DNA of 45,185 nt from Candidatus Ornithospirochaeta stercoripullorum (GTDB taxonomy: Bacteria > Spirochaetota > Spirochaetia > Sphaerochaetales > Sphaerochaetaceae). This document shows positions 8,484-17,686 of the stretch, in pieces. Position 1 is the first letter of the stretch, and each line of letters begins with the position of its first letter. Location of the stretch: positions 1 to 45,185 of the forward strand of contig JADIMT010000038.1 of the NCBI GenBank assembly GCA_017694595.1, written 5' to 3'. The translations under genes and the position numbers were made by a program. A model generated the notes under the pieces. It did not search any database and had not been told where the DNA came from. It saw only the letters and a list, made by a program, of their open reading frames with translations.

Positions 8484-9233
8484 TTAACCGAAAATTCCAT
8501 CCAAAAGCATCATCAGTGCAAATCCAAGCGCGGCACCGACAGTCCCCACATTTGAATGATCCCCTTCAGAAGCTTCAGGAATCAGCTCCTCGACGACAAC
8601 ATAGAACATCGCACCTGCTGCAAATGCCAGCAGAAATGGAAGGAGAGAGGACAGCATGGAGACAAAGGCAAATGCTGCAATCGCTCCAACAGGCTCTACG
8701 ATACCTGAGACTGTTCCTTCCAGAAAAGCCCTTCCCCTGCTCTTTCCAGCTTTGTAGAGAGGGAGCGCAACAATCAGGCCTTCAGGGAAATTCTGCAAAG
8801 CAATACCAATGGAAAGCGCTAACGCAGATGAGTAGCCTATGCTCTCTCCCGAGGCAGCAGCCGCGGCACCAACAGCCATTCCCTCTGGAATGTTGTGAAG
8901 AGTGACAGCCAGCATCAGAAGCATCGATTTCGAGAGTCCTGATGCCTTTCCTTCAGCCTTTTCAGCTGTCACATGAATATGAGGGACGATAGTATCAAGG
9001 ATTAGAAGGAAAACAATTCCGCAAAGAAAGCCGAAAGCTGCCGTATAATACGAAGAGTCCTCTATCGCTGGCAACAACAGCGACCAGACAGAAGCTGCTA
9101 TCATCACGCCGCCAGCAAAGCCCGTAATCGCTTTGCCTGTCTTTTCGCCTATTTCCCCGCGGAGCACTGCAACAGCGGCAGATCCTAATACAGTTCCCAA
9201 GAATGGAACAATGAAGAGCAATGCAATTGACAT
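8484..9233 (-). CDS. ZIP-family divalent metal transporter
   Basis: A 249-residue inner-membrane protein with about eight helices that imports Zn2+ or related divalent metals. The two metal-binding motifs of the ZIP family are intact: HNIPEG (113-118, helix IV) and QNFPEG (147-152, helix V). The histidine-poor loop after helix III retains PHIH. The start codon has no Shine-Dalgarno, and an extended -10 sits 6 bases upstream, so a leaderless mRNA is predicted. It ends 59 bases before the methyltransferase fusion on the same strand and is divergent from the patatin gene. Confidence 0.9.
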   Translation of the reverse strand: MSIALLFIVPFLGTVLGSAAVAVLRGEIGEKTGKAITGFAGGVMIAASVWSLLLPAIEDSSYYTAAFGFLCGIVFLLILDTIVPHIHVTAEKAEGKASGLSKSMLLMLAVTLHNIPEGMAVGAAAAASGESIGYSSALALSIGIALQNFPEGLIVALPLYKAGKSRGRAFLEGTVSGIVEPVGAIAAFAFVSMLSSLLPFLLAFAAGAMFYVVVEELIPEASEGDHSNVGTVGAALGFALMMLLDGIFG

Positions 9234-9239
9234 AATGCA

Positions 9240-9248
9240 ATCGTATCA
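9240..9248 (-). promoter_or_regulatory. extended -10 promoter of the ZIP gene (leaderless)
   Basis: Minus strand TGATACGAT: TACGAT (9240-9245) preceded by TGn. The hexamer ends 6 bases before the ATG at 9233. Confidence 0.45.
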
Positions 9249-9289
9249 CAACCAGCAGCATCAAATCTTCTCCCCGGACTGTTTTTGCA

Positions 9290-9318
9290 TTGTTGCAATC
9301 GGAATGCGATGTTAGAAT
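9290..9318 (+). promoter_or_regulatory. promoter of the patatin gene, very short leader
   Basis: TTGTTG (9290-9295), 17-base spacer, TAGAAT (9313-9318). Transcription should start near 9325, leaving about 8 bases before the ATG at 9333 and no Shine-Dalgarno. Confidence 0.5.
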
Positions 9319-9332
9319 CCTCTGGATTGATT

Positions 9333-10169
9333 ATGAAATATGCATTGATAGACATAGGTGGTGGCATGAGGGATGCTTTCGGGACAGGCGTCCTCGATTA
9401 CCTTCTTGACCAGAATATAGAGATTGATACGCTCATTGGCGTCTCTGCAGGGACCTCAAATCTTGCTAACTATATTTCAAGACAGAAAGGCAGAGTGCTC
9501 CGTTTCTATACAGAATATTCACAGAGGAAAGAATACATGGGACTCAGGGAGTTCATTCTCCATGGTTCCTATCTGAACATGGAGTATATCTATGAGGAAC
9601 TCTCATTCCCAGGAAAGGAAGATCCTTTTGATATCGATGCCTATACAAAAGCCGAGAAGGACTTCACTATAGTCGCAACCGACGCAAGAACTGGAGAAGC
9701 TGTATACTTCCCAAAGTCTTCAGTCAAACCTTTTTATATGAAGACCATAGAAGCCTCTGGCACAATACCACTGCTTTGCCGTCCCACATTCGTCAACGGC
9801 ATCCCCTATTTCGATGGTGGGATATCAGAACCGATACCCTGGAGGAAAGCCATAGAGAAAGGATGCGAGAAGCTTATCGTGATCATCACGAAAAGAAAGG
9901 ATGACTTCCGTTCCCCAGATAAAGACAAGCTGGCTGTAAAACTCCTGTCCAAGCGCTATCCACAGCTTTCAAAAGTCCTTTCTAAAAGAGCGGAGACATA
10001 CAACAGGGAACTTGAGGAAATACTGCAGATGGAGAGAGAAGGAACAGCACTGATTATAGCCCCAGATGACACATGCGGAGTGACCACGACAAAGCACAAC
10101 GAGGATGATATCAGAAGGCTTTATCGAAAAGGCTATGAGGCAGCTTCTGAAATAAAAGTTTTTTTGTGA
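9333..10169 (+). CDS. Patatin-like phospholipase, YjjU-type
   Basis: A 278-residue cytosolic serine acyl hydrolase of the patatin fold. The oxyanion motif IGGGMRDAFGTG (residues 8-19), nucleophile elbow GVSAGT with the catalytic Ser, and catalytic Asp in FDGGISEPIPW are all present. The layout follows the COG4667 (YjjU) group, which hydrolyses esters of phospholipids. The start at 9333 is used rather than the upstream ATG at 9285 because the conserved domain begins at MKYALIDIGGG and the predicted transcript starts after 9285. It converges on the V-ATPase operon. Confidence 0.88.
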   Translation: MKYALIDIGGGMRDAFGTGVLDYLLDQNIEIDTLIGVSAGTSNLANYISRQKGRVLRFYTEYSQRKEYMGLREFILHGSYLNMEYIYEELSFPGKEDPFDIDAYTKAEKDFTIVATDARTGEAVYFPKSSVKPFYMKTIEASGTIPLLCRPTFVNGIPYFDGGISEPIPWRKAIEKGCEKLIVIITKRKDDFRSPDKDKLAVKLLSKRYPQLSKVLSKRAETYNRELEEILQMEREGTALIIAPDDTCGVTTTKHNEDDIRRLYRKGYEAASEIKVFL

Positions 10170-10172
10170 GAT

Positions 10173-10204
10173 AAAAAAAGCTGCAGAGGGAAGCCCAATG
10201 CAGC
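10173..10204 (-). terminator. terminator of the V-ATPase operon
   Basis: On the minus strand GCTGCA/TGCAGC flanks an inner CCC/GGG pairing and is followed by a run of seven T. It sits between the convergent patatin and atpK genes. Confidence 0.75.
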
Positions 10205-10226
10205 CTATGATCAATGATGAAGCTAA

Positions 10227-10661
10227 TCAGAGCGCCAGAAGCGAGAAGACCAGCGTGAAGAGCGCTACAGTCTCTGTGATACCAATGACGATGAAGTAGT
10301 TAGCTGTACCTTTTCCTGTCTCTGAAAGCGCGTCAGCCGCAGCCGCTGCAACCTTTCCCTGGAACCATGCAGAAAGCCCTATTGCAAGACCACCAAGCAT
10401 ACCTACTGACAGACACAGCAAGTATGAAGAAGGATCTGCCTTGGCTGATCTTATGAATGTCATCAGCAGAAAGCCATAGATTGTCTGCGTAAGCGGTGCG
10501 CCAGCAAAAGCAACCAGAATGAATGGTGCTGGCTTACCTGCCGCATAGCATTTCTTCCAACCGCCGACGGCGCTCTGTCCAGCGACGCCGGTACCGAAAC
10601 CAGATCCCAGTGCGGAAAAGCAGAGTGCACATGCCATTCCGAGATAAGCGAGATTTTCCAT
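10227..10661 (-). CDS. atpK: V-type ATPase subunit K (proteolipid)
   Basis: A 144-residue membrane-rotor subunit with four helices, made of two fused c-type hairpins. The ion-binding carboxylate Glu130 is in the last helix (GITETVAL); the first hairpin has no carboxylate, as usual in V-type rings. TQ at 58-59 and Gln101 resemble the Na+-coordinating Thr64/Gln65 and Gln110 of the Enterococcus hirae NtpK ring, which suggests Na+ coupling. It is the last gene of the seven-gene operon, 9 bases after atpI. Confidence 0.92.
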   Translation of the reverse strand: MENLAYLGMACALCFSALGSGFGTGVAGQSAVGGWKKCYAAGKPAPFILVAFAGAPLTQTIYGFLLMTFIRSAKADPSSYLLCLSVGMLGGLAIGLSAWFQGKVAAAAADALSETGKGTANYFIVIGITETVALFTLVFSLLAL

Positions 10662-10670
10662 ATCCTCTCC

Positions 10671-12527
10671 TCAGCTGTTATCTGCAGCTTTATTATCGTT
10701 CACCATTTTCTTGAATGGTTCGTAATTGTATCCAGTCCACTCCATACCGAGCGCACCGGAGAATTCCAGAAGATTGAGTCTGACGCCATGGACGACAACA
10801 GACAGAATACCCATGACAAGATTCAAGAGATGCCCAATTGCTATCACAGCAATGCCAAGAGGCAGCGTGAATCCTGAAAGCAGCCCTTCAGCCATGCCAT
10901 TGAATGACTGTGCAATAGCCAATGAAGCCATACCTACTGCAAAGAGCCTTATGTAGCTCATGATGTTCGAAAAGCATGAGATAGTATCCAGGAAGGTAGT
11001 AAAGAAGCCTCCCAGACTAGCTTTAAGACCATCAGAGAATTTAATGCCAGGACCTTGGGCTGAGAAGCAGCACACAAGCACAAAGCCTAGTGCGATACCA
11101 CCTATGATGATACCAAATGGCACTGCCTCACCGATTACAAGATAAAGAGCCATCATGTAGAGCATGACGACATCTATGAACCATCCAGCTTCAGCAACAA
11201 GTGAAAGATCCCTTTCCTTGGCTTTCCTGATGATATTCATCACTCTTGCGAGCCCAAGCTGGACAGCGCCGAGAATGAAGCAGAATTTCATCAGCATGTT
11301 CTGAGCCCAGGTAGCATCTACTCCAACAGCATCTGGGAAGTTCGTTATAGCAGGCACAATGAAATTCTTCAGGAACGGCAGATGCTCAAGGACAGCTTCA
11401 GAACCGAACCATGTACCTGTCAAAGCACCCCAGATTATCGTGACGACAGACAGTACATATAGCAGTATGTTGATATCCGAAGGCTTCTTGCTCTTTACAT
11501 GCATGAAGATTGCGACAAGCAAGAAGACAATGCCGTAGCCGCCATCGCCTATGATCATCGCAAAAAAGAGCGAGAAGAAGACTAAAAAGAGCGATGAGAT
11601 ATCATACTCCCTATAGCCTGGAACAGTACCAAGAATATCAAAAATCGGTTTGACGATCCTTGTCACTCTCGTATATCTCACCAATGTCGGCGGATTATCC
11701 TCATCGCCAGGATCTGATATCATATAAGCAAATGATTCTGATTCGGCAAATGAGCGGAACTTCTTCTCATCCTTTGCCGGCACATAGCCAGAAAGGTATA
11801 TGACATCGGAGCCACCGACTGTAGCGCTGACACGCTCGAATGTGATTTTCTCATCCCAGACTTTGAGAATAGCCTCATATGATGGGATATATCTAGCACC
11901 AAGCGTTATTGTCTTTGAAAGCTCAGCAAGTTCTGCTCTGTCTGCCAAGAGCGCAGCATCAAGCTCTGCCAGGCTCCTTTCAGGAATCTTATACTCCTGA
12001 CAGGAAATGCCTTCTGGCATAGGAGTGTAGAGAAGCGCGACAGCCCTGCCCTTTCCACTCCAGCGGAGAGGTACGAATCTGACGCGATCATCGCTTCTGA
12101 GAATCTCTTCCTCCTTCTTCCCGACAGAGTAGATGTAGACAGGTATGCCTTCATCTCTCAATGCTTTTATATCATCAGGATTGAACTCACCGAATGGAGC
12201 TATGCGCTCTCTTTCATTCTGCAGCGCTATAACCTCATCTTTCAGCTCAGCCTCTCTCCCGATTGCTTTCACAAGGGAAGCATGGACACTCTCAAATTCA
12301 GATCCGCTTATAGAGATGCGATCTTTATCTGATTTATCCATTCTCTCCTTAAGAGTCTGCAGCACTTTCGCATATGCACTCTTTTCGCTTTCAAGACTAT
12401 CAGCAGAAGGAGAGCTATGTACCATGTCAGTGATGTGCATCACACCATTCTCCCTCAGCGAAAGAAGAAGCTTCTTTCTGCTTGACGAGGAAGCAAGTAT
12501 GACGACTTTCTTCATTTTCTCTATCAT
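10671..12527 (-). CDS. atpI: V-type ATPase subunit I (a-subunit, ion half-channel)
   Basis: A 618-residue stator protein. The N-terminal half (about 1-310) is a soluble coiled-coil arm; the C-terminal half has about seven membrane helices, beginning with FLVFFSLFFAMIIGDGGYG, a block conserved in all V-type a-subunits. It forms the ion path against the K ring. Its start overlaps the atpD stop by one base (TGATG), indicating coupled translation. Confidence 0.92.
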   Translation of the reverse strand: MIEKMKKVVILASSSSRKKLLLSLRENGVMHITDMVHSSPSADSLESEKSAYAKVLQTLKERMDKSDKDRISISGSEFESVHASLVKAIGREAELKDEVIALQNERERIAPFGEFNPDDIKALRDEGIPVYIYSVGKKEEEILRSDDRVRFVPLRWSGKGRAVALLYTPMPEGISCQEYKIPERSLAELDAALLADRAELAELSKTITLGARYIPSYEAILKVWDEKITFERVSATVGGSDVIYLSGYVPAKDEKKFRSFAESESFAYMISDPGDEDNPPTLVRYTRVTRIVKPIFDILGTVPGYREYDISSLFLVFFSLFFAMIIGDGGYGIVFLLVAIFMHVKSKKPSDINILLYVLSVVTIIWGALTGTWFGSEAVLEHLPFLKNFIVPAITNFPDAVGVDATWAQNMLMKFCFILGAVQLGLARVMNIIRKAKERDLSLVAEAGWFIDVVMLYMMALYLVIGEAVPFGIIIGGIALGFVLVCCFSAQGPGIKFSDGLKASLGGFFTTFLDTISCFSNIMSYIRLFAVGMASLAIAQSFNGMAEGLLSGFTLPLGIAVIAIGHLLNLVMGILSVVVHGVRLNLLEFSGALGMEWTGYNYEPFKKMVNDNKAADNS

Positions 12528-13141
12528 CAGCCCACCTTCACCAGTTTCTTCTTGGCAATCTTGCCCCTGACGACAGCAGACGTCTGCTGATCCTGGAGAT
12601 AGATGCCAATCATCCTTATATTCTCCTTCGTCTCAGGTATCTTTACCTTCTCGAAGAGATTGACGCGCTGCGTTGTCGTTCTCAGCTCAGCAGAAAGGAG
12701 CTCAATCCTCTCTTCAAGCGTAGCAATCAACGCATCATATTCTGCAATAGACTTCAGCCCATCAAGCGCTTTATCGACCCAGAGCGGATAGTATGAGAGA
12801 TCATACTCAACGCGTTTGAACAGAAGCTCCTTGAAGACAGGGACCTCCACCCCCGCGATATTCCCCCTATCTTTCTCGATTCTATCAATCTGGACGAGTG
12901 TTGAGATGGAAGCATCTGGAGGAAAGGATGCGTTACCACCGTAGACTGCAATCCAGCCTGACAGTGCATCAACAGCTTTCCGCTGCTCCTCTTTCAACTT
13001 CTCTATCTCGCGCTGCGATTCCCTGATCACAGTCTGGAGCTGCTGCTGCTTAAGCTGAAGCGTTGGCAGATAACGCTGATACTGCCTCAGCGCATCTTTC
13101 TGCTTTTTCTGCTCATTTTTCGTCAGCTTTACAGCCATCAC
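12527..13141 (-). CDS. atpD: V-type ATPase subunit D (central stalk)
   Basis: A 204-residue, largely helical coiled-coil protein that forms the rotating central shaft inside the A3B3 head. The N-terminal helix is rich in Lys/Gln and the overall length fits the V-type D family. It overlaps the end of atpB by four bases (ATGA). Confidence 0.9.
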   Translation of the reverse strand: MMAVKLTKNEQKKQKDALRQYQRYLPTLQLKQQQLQTVIRESQREIEKLKEEQRKAVDALSGWIAVYGGNASFPPDASISTLVQIDRIEKDRGNIAGVEVPVFKELLFKRVEYDLSYYPLWVDKALDGLKSIAEYDALIATLEERIELLSAELRTTTQRVNLFEKVKIPETKENIRMIGIYLQDQQTSAVVRGKIAKKKLVKVG

Positions 13142-14436
13142 TTCTCCTTCGGCCAGTACTCTTCAATCAGCTCTGTCCTCAGCCCTGTCTCATTGGGCTC
13201 AAAGCATTCTGAAAGAATCTTCCAGCCTTCATCGAGAGCTTCCTCTAGAGGGATATTAACGGAAAGGTCCATCAGTCTTGCTTCGAAAAGCGCACCATAT
13301 TTCAAAAGTTTCTCATCCCAGTCCGACATCATGAAGCCCATTGAGCGCTTTTCCAGAGAGTCTTTGTAAGCAGCATAGAGCTTGATCATAGCATCCATCA
13401 ATGAGCGATGATCAGAACGAGTGCTCTTGTTGACATTCTGCTTAAGTCTCGAAAGCGAGCCAAATGGTTCAATACGTCCATTGCGAAGATAATACTGCCC
13501 TTCTGTGATGTAACCAGTGTTATCTGGAACAGGGTGAGTGACATCATCACCTGGCATTGTCGTTACACCAAGAATAGTGACAGAACCAGCTCCTTCGAAG
13601 CTGACAGCCTTCTCATAGCGGGATGCGAGAGTTGAGTAGAGATCTCCAGGATAGCCTCTGTTTGATGGAACCTGGTCCATCGTGATTGCCATCTCTTTCT
13701 CGGCATCGCAGAAGTTTGTCATATCAGTGAGAAGCACAAGTACTTTCTTTCCCTGCAATGCAAAGCGCTCCGCGACAGCCAGTGAGAGGTCCGGGACGAG
13801 CGTGCACTCTACAGTCGGATCGGAAGCTGTATGGATGAACATGATAGTTCTCGACATAGCACCCGATGCTTCCAGCTGGTTGCGGAAGAAGAGATAGTCA
13901 TCATACTTCAAGCCCATACCGCCAAGAACGATGATATCGACATCAGCTTGCATAGCAATCCTTGCGAGAAGCTCGTTATAAGGTTCACCAGAGATGGAGA
14001 AGATAGGAAGCTTCTGCGACTCTACAAGCGTATTGAAGACATCAATCATCGGGATTCCGGTACGGATCATCTTGTCTGGAGTGATTCTCTTCGACGGATT
14101 TACCGAAGGACCACCGATATCAATCATGTTCTCTGTCAGCTCCGGACCATTGTCACGAGGTTTTCCGGCACCATCGAAGATGCGCCCTAGAAGATCATCA
14201 GAGAAGCTTACACGCATCGGAACACCGAGAAAGCGTACACTGTCACCTGTCGAAACACCCTGGCCTCCCTTGAAGACCTGCAGCGAGACTTTATCGCCAT
14301 CTAGCTTGATGACGTTAGCATACCCTTTTCCCTCTCTGGTGGTGATCTCCGCCAGGTCCTGGTTCCTCACCCCTTCAGCGCGTACAGTGATGACGTTGCC
14401 GACAATCGATTCTATCTTCGTATAGACTTTCTGCAT
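13138..14436 (-). CDS. atpB: V-type ATPase subunit B (non-catalytic)
   Basis: A 432-residue head subunit. It has the N-terminal beta barrel, [15 protein letters not shown] and the degenerate P-loop [12 protein letters not shown] typical of the regulatory B subunit, then the conserved [20 protein letters not shown] block. It alternates with subunit A in the hexameric head. It starts at the base after the atpA stop codon. Confidence 0.95.
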   Translation of the reverse strand: MQKVYTKIESIVGNVITVRAEGVRNQDLAEITTREGKGYANVIKLDGDKVSLQVFKGGQGVSTGDSVRFLGVPMRVSFSDDLLGRIFDGAGKPRDNGPELTENMIDIGGPSVNPSKRITPDKMIRTGIPMIDVFNTLVESQKLPIFSISGEPYNELLARIAMQADVDIIVLGGMGLKYDDYLFFRNQLEASGAMSRTIMFIHTASDPTVECTLVPDLSLAVAERFALQGKKVLVLLTDMTNFCDAEKEMAITMDQVPSNRGYPGDLYSTLASRYEKAVSFEGAGSVTILGVTTMPGDDVTHPVPDNTGYITEGQYYLRNGRIEPFGSLSRLKQNVNKSTRSDHRSLMDAMIKLYAAYKDSLEKRSMGFMMSDWDEKLLKYGALFEARLMDLSVNIPLEEALDEGWKILSECFEPNETGLRTELIEEYWPKEK

Positions 14437-16161
14437 TTACTTCCTCCTCTCCTGATAGAACGAGACAACAGCCTGCTTTCTCTCATCAAATGCACTATCG
14501 CTTTCGGCTGTGCTGTTCCAGTCTAGGAAGCGCTGCCTCAGCTCGTTGAAGAATGCTCTGACATCCTTCTTGTCAGCAAGATTGAAACTTGATGTGAGTA
14601 TGTCATAGAGAATTGAGAATGCAAGGCGCTGCCTATCGACAGAGACCATCGCATCAACAGGGTCGAAGGAGTTCTGCTGCAAATAGACTGAGTCGATGAA
14701 CTCGCCTTTCTGGTAGACGATATAATCCTCAAGGCTTGTTCCCTCCTCGCCTACAACTTTCATCATCTGCGACACTTCATTGCTTCTTCGGAGGAAGGAA
14801 TAAGCTTCATCGACTTTTTCTTTCTCTATGATTCCATTGTATTTTGACCAGGAATCAAGAGAGTCGATAGCTGGATACTTTCTAGCATCCGAACGCTCTC
14901 TCGAAAGACCATGGAAAGCTCCTACGACTTTCAGCGTTGCCTGCGTCACAGGCTCTTCAAAGTTTCCGCCAGCCGGGGAGACTGTACCGCCGATCGTGAC
15001 AGAGCCAAAACTGCCATCTGCAAGCCTTACTTTACCAGCTCTCTCATAGAATCCAGCAATACGTGACTCAAGATATGCGGGGAACGCTTCATCGCCAGGA
15101 ATCTCCTCCAAGCGTCCAGACATCTCTCTCATAGCCTGAGCCCATCTGGAAGTTGAGTCAGCAAGAAGCAGGACATCAAGGCCCATGTTCCTGTAGTACT
15201 CAGCCATTGTCACAGCTGTATAAACACTAGCCTCTCTAGCTGCAACAGGCATCGAAGACGTATTGCAGATGATGATGGTCCTCTCCATCAAGCTTCTGCC
15301 AGTCTTTGGGTCTGTCAGCTCAGGGAACTCTTTGAGGACTTCGACAACCTCTCCAGCACGTTCTCCGCAAGCTGCGATGATTACAATATCGACATCAGCA
15401 TTTTTAGACGTAAGGTGCTGAAGAACAGTCTTGCCGGCACCAAATGGACCCGGAGTGCAATATGTACCACCTTTCGCGACAGGAAGGAATGTATCGATTA
15501 CTCTGATTTTAGTAACCATAGGCTCATCAGGGAGCACTCTTTCCTCATAACCACCAATAGCGACCTTCACAGGCTGAGTTATGATCATCGAAAGCTCTTT
15601 CGTATTGCCATGCTCATCTTCAATCACGCAGACTGTCTCATGGGATCTGTGCATTCCAGCATTTGCAATTGACTTGACTGTCCAATCACCTTGAAGCGTG
15701 AAAGGCACTGTGATCCGATGTGTAAAGAGACCTTCGGGAACAGTTCCGAAATAATCACCAGCGGAAAGCCTATCTCCAACTTTCTTCAAAGGTGTGAAAT
15801 CCCATTCCTTATCTGGAAGAGGCTCTACATAAACACCGCGCTCTAGGAAGAATCCACACTTCTCAGCCAGTTCAGGAAGCGGATTCTGCAAGCCATCAAA
15901 AACCTGTGTAAGAAGTCCGGGGCCAAGCTCAACACTGAGCATCTCGCCCGTGAAATCCACTTCATCGCCGACTTTGATGCCACCAGTCATCTCATAGACC
16001 TGCATACTGGCTATTCCGTCAGTGATTCTGATGATTTCACTCTTGAGTCTTGTATCTCCGACGGAGATATACCCGACTTCATTCTTTATAACCTGGCCAT
16101 CAAAAGCCACATTGACCATGTTGCCATTGACGCCCGTTACATGTCCTTTCGATACTGACAT
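14437..16161 (-). CDS. atpA: V-type ATPase subunit A (catalytic)
   Basis: A 574-residue catalytic subunit. The P-loop GPFGAGKTV, the A-type non-homologous insert in the N-terminal half, and DSTSRWAQAMREMSGRLEEIPGD (positions around residues 330-350) are all present and identify the family. It hydrolyses or makes ATP. It follows the DUF2764 gene after 9 bases. Confidence 0.95.
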   Translation of the reverse strand: MSVSKGHVTGVNGNMVNVAFDGQVIKNEVGYISVGDTRLKSEIIRITDGIASMQVYEMTGGIKVGDEVDFTGEMLSVELGPGLLTQVFDGLQNPLPELAEKCGFFLERGVYVEPLPDKEWDFTPLKKVGDRLSAGDYFGTVPEGLFTHRITVPFTLQGDWTVKSIANAGMHRSHETVCVIEDEHGNTKELSMIITQPVKVAIGGYEERVLPDEPMVTKIRVIDTFLPVAKGGTYCTPGPFGAGKTVLQHLTSKNADVDIVIIAACGERAGEVVEVLKEFPELTDPKTGRSLMERTIIICNTSSMPVAAREASVYTAVTMAEYYRNMGLDVLLLADSTSRWAQAMREMSGRLEEIPGDEAFPAYLESRIAGFYERAGKVRLADGSFGSVTIGGTVSPAGGNFEEPVTQATLKVVGAFHGLSRERSDARKYPAIDSLDSWSKYNGIIEKEKVDEAYSFLRRSNEVSQMMKVVGEEGTSLEDYIVYQKGEFIDSVYLQQNSFDPVDAMVSVDRQRLAFSILYDILTSSFNLADKKDVRAFFNELRQRFLDWNSTAESDSAFDERKQAVVSFYQERRK

Positions 16162-16170
16162 ACCGACTCC

Positions 16171-16695
16171 TTACCTCTTTATTTTCCCTTCTATATCGCT
16201 ATAAAGCTTGTCAAATTCAGCCCTTCCCTTCTCTCTATCGAACGCATTGGAACGCTCAAGAATCTGCAGCTTCAGTGCGTAAATCATCAGCTGAGAGGAA
16301 GAGAACGGCGAACCAGTCTCTCTGGAGGAGAGGAAATCGAAGCAGAGCGAGAGCATTGCCCGTTCTCCCTCTAGAGGATTCATATCTACTATCTCATGCG
16401 CTTTTGCATCCATTTCCTTGTCGCTTCCGCATTCCCATCCAGAGAATCCAAGCCTTTCCGCTCTTGCTTTGTTCACAGCTCTCTGAAGCCTGGTCGTAAA
16501 GCTTTGCCAATCACGGACAATAGGAAGAGATGCCTTCTCCTCTGAAGGAGAGAAGACTGCCAATTGCAGATCTTTATAATCCCTCGGAGAGAGATGCTCA
16601 GCGGCCTGCGACATAAAAGCCTTATAGCTCATAGGCACAGCTCTATCCATCCTGAGCATTGGAAGTGAAGCTGCAAAGTAATAGTACTCTGACAT
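16171..16695 (-). CDS. DUF2764 protein, V-ATPase operon-specific subunit
   Basis: A 174-residue protein of the DUF2764 family that in spirochaetes and Bacteroidetes lies between the E and A subunits of V-ATPase operons. It begins MSEYYYFAASLPML, the family hallmark. The start at 16695 overlaps the atpE stop (TAATG) and is preceded by AAGGAG; an upstream in-frame ATG at 16752 lies inside atpE. The operon has no recognisable C/d subunit, so this protein may replace it as link between head and rotor; that role is inferred from position and size class. Confidence 0.8.
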   Translation of the reverse strand: MSEYYYFAASLPMLRMDRAVPMSYKAFMSQAAEHLSPRDYKDLQLAVFSPSEEKASLPIVRDWQSFTTRLQRAVNKARAERLGFSGWECGSDKEMDAKAHEIVDMNPLEGERAMLSLCFDFLSSRETGSPFSSSQLMIYALKLQILERSNAFDREKGRAEFDKLYSDIEGKIKR

Positions 16696-17279
16696 TAACC
16701 GAGAATCTCCTTGATTGATGAGGAAAGATATGGCATCAGAAGCTTTGTGCACTCATCATCGGAAATATCGATATAAGCTGAACCATCTTTCTCAACGACT
16801 CTGAAGCCTGAATGCAATGATGTGGACTCTTTTACTTCCAGTCCTTCTTTTATCAGAAGGGCGAACTTCTCCGAAAGAGAACTTCTGAGAGCCTGCATAT
16901 CCTCTTTTGCAATTTCAACAGCTTTGCCGGAAACATCGTCAGAAAGCACTGTCTCTATCATTGAATAGAGTTCAGGTCCCTTCATCACGCCAGCGATTGC
17001 ATCGCGGAGAATGGATGAATACATTGCTTCGATGCTCTTCTTCACAGAAAGAGAGAGATCGCGTGCAGCCTGTTTCAGCGTTGCCTCTCCAGATGACTTT
17101 GCAAGCGCAGCATCACTTTGTGCCTTTGCAATGATCTCGTCCCTTTTCTTCTCTGCGGAGACTACAATCTCCTCAGCTTCTTTCCTGGCATCTTCGACAA
17201 TCTTGGCGCTTTCGGCTTTAGCTGTCTCAATGCCCTCCTTTCTGATGGAGTCAATTAGATCCTGAATCTGCTGTTCCAT
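16695..17279 (-). CDS. atpE: V-type ATPase subunit E (peripheral stalk)
   Basis: A 194-residue stator protein. Residues 1-110 are a long charged helix with the repeating Ala/Lys/Glu pattern of the E stalk; the C-terminal third (SGFRVVEKDGSAYIDISDD) is the globular domain that binds the head. AAAGGAAT precedes the ATG. It is the first gene of the operon E-DUF2764-A-B-D-I-K. Subunits F, G and H are not seen here. Confidence 0.88.
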   Translation of the reverse strand: MEQQIQDLIDSIRKEGIETAKAESAKIVEDARKEAEEIVVSAEKKRDEIIAKAQSDAALAKSSGEATLKQAARDLSLSVKKSIEAMYSSILRDAIAGVMKGPELYSMIETVLSDDVSGKAVEIAKEDMQALRSSLSEKFALLIKEGLEVKESTSLHSGFRVVEKDGSAYIDISDDECTKLLMPYLSSSIKEILG

Positions 17280-17342
17280 GACTATTCCTTTGAAAAACCA
17301 TTATTCAGTTTACCCTACTATTATCAGTAAAGCAAACAAGGA

Positions 17343-17371
17343 TTGTGTTTAATGCATGATTTCCATATGAT
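17343..17371 (+). promoter_or_regulatory. leaderless promoter of the GIY-YIG-like gene
   Basis: TTGTGT (17343-17348), 17-base spacer, TATGAT (17366-17371), then exactly 6 bases to the GTG start at 17378. There is no Shine-Dalgarno. Confidence 0.6.
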
Positions 17372-17377
17372 TAAATT

Positions 17378-17686
17378 GTGGACATTGAAGATATTTTCTC
17401 ACGACCGGAAGCTGTGAGAGGAATAATAGCGATAAAAAACCTGAAAAATAACCGAATCTATCTTGAGAAGACAGAAGATGCCATCGCATCTTTCAAAAAA
17501 GAGAGATTCAACCTCGATTTATCGATGCATCCTGCGCGTGAGCTGCAAGAGGAATACACAGCTCTGGGCCTTGAGCTTTTCACTATCGAGCTGGAGAGAG
17601 AAGCGAACCAGGACGAGGATCTCGATTCGCTTCTCCAAGAGTGCAAAGACTATTACATAGCAAAAGGATGCAAGCTTTACTGCTGA
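17378..17686 (+). CDS. Small GIY-YIG-like protein, catalytic motif degenerate
   Basis: A 102-residue protein starting with GTG. The segment [19 protein letters not shown] aligns in spacing with the GIY-x10-YIG core of the small GIY-YIG nuclease-like family found in Bacteroides and Firmicutes, and the later [10 protein letters not shown] and [11 protein letters not shown] match that family's H-LQxDW and F-x-FE-I-L blocks. GIY has become GII and YIG has become YLE, so nuclease activity is doubtful; related proteins of this size are also usually degenerate. It overlaps the end of the convergent udp gene by 10 bases. Similarity is at motif level only. Confidence 0.5.
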   Translation: MDIEDIFSRPEAVRGIIAIKNLKNNRIYLEKTEDAIASFKKERFNLDLSMHPARELQEEYTALGLELFTIELEREANQDEDLDSLLQECKDYYIAKGCKLYC

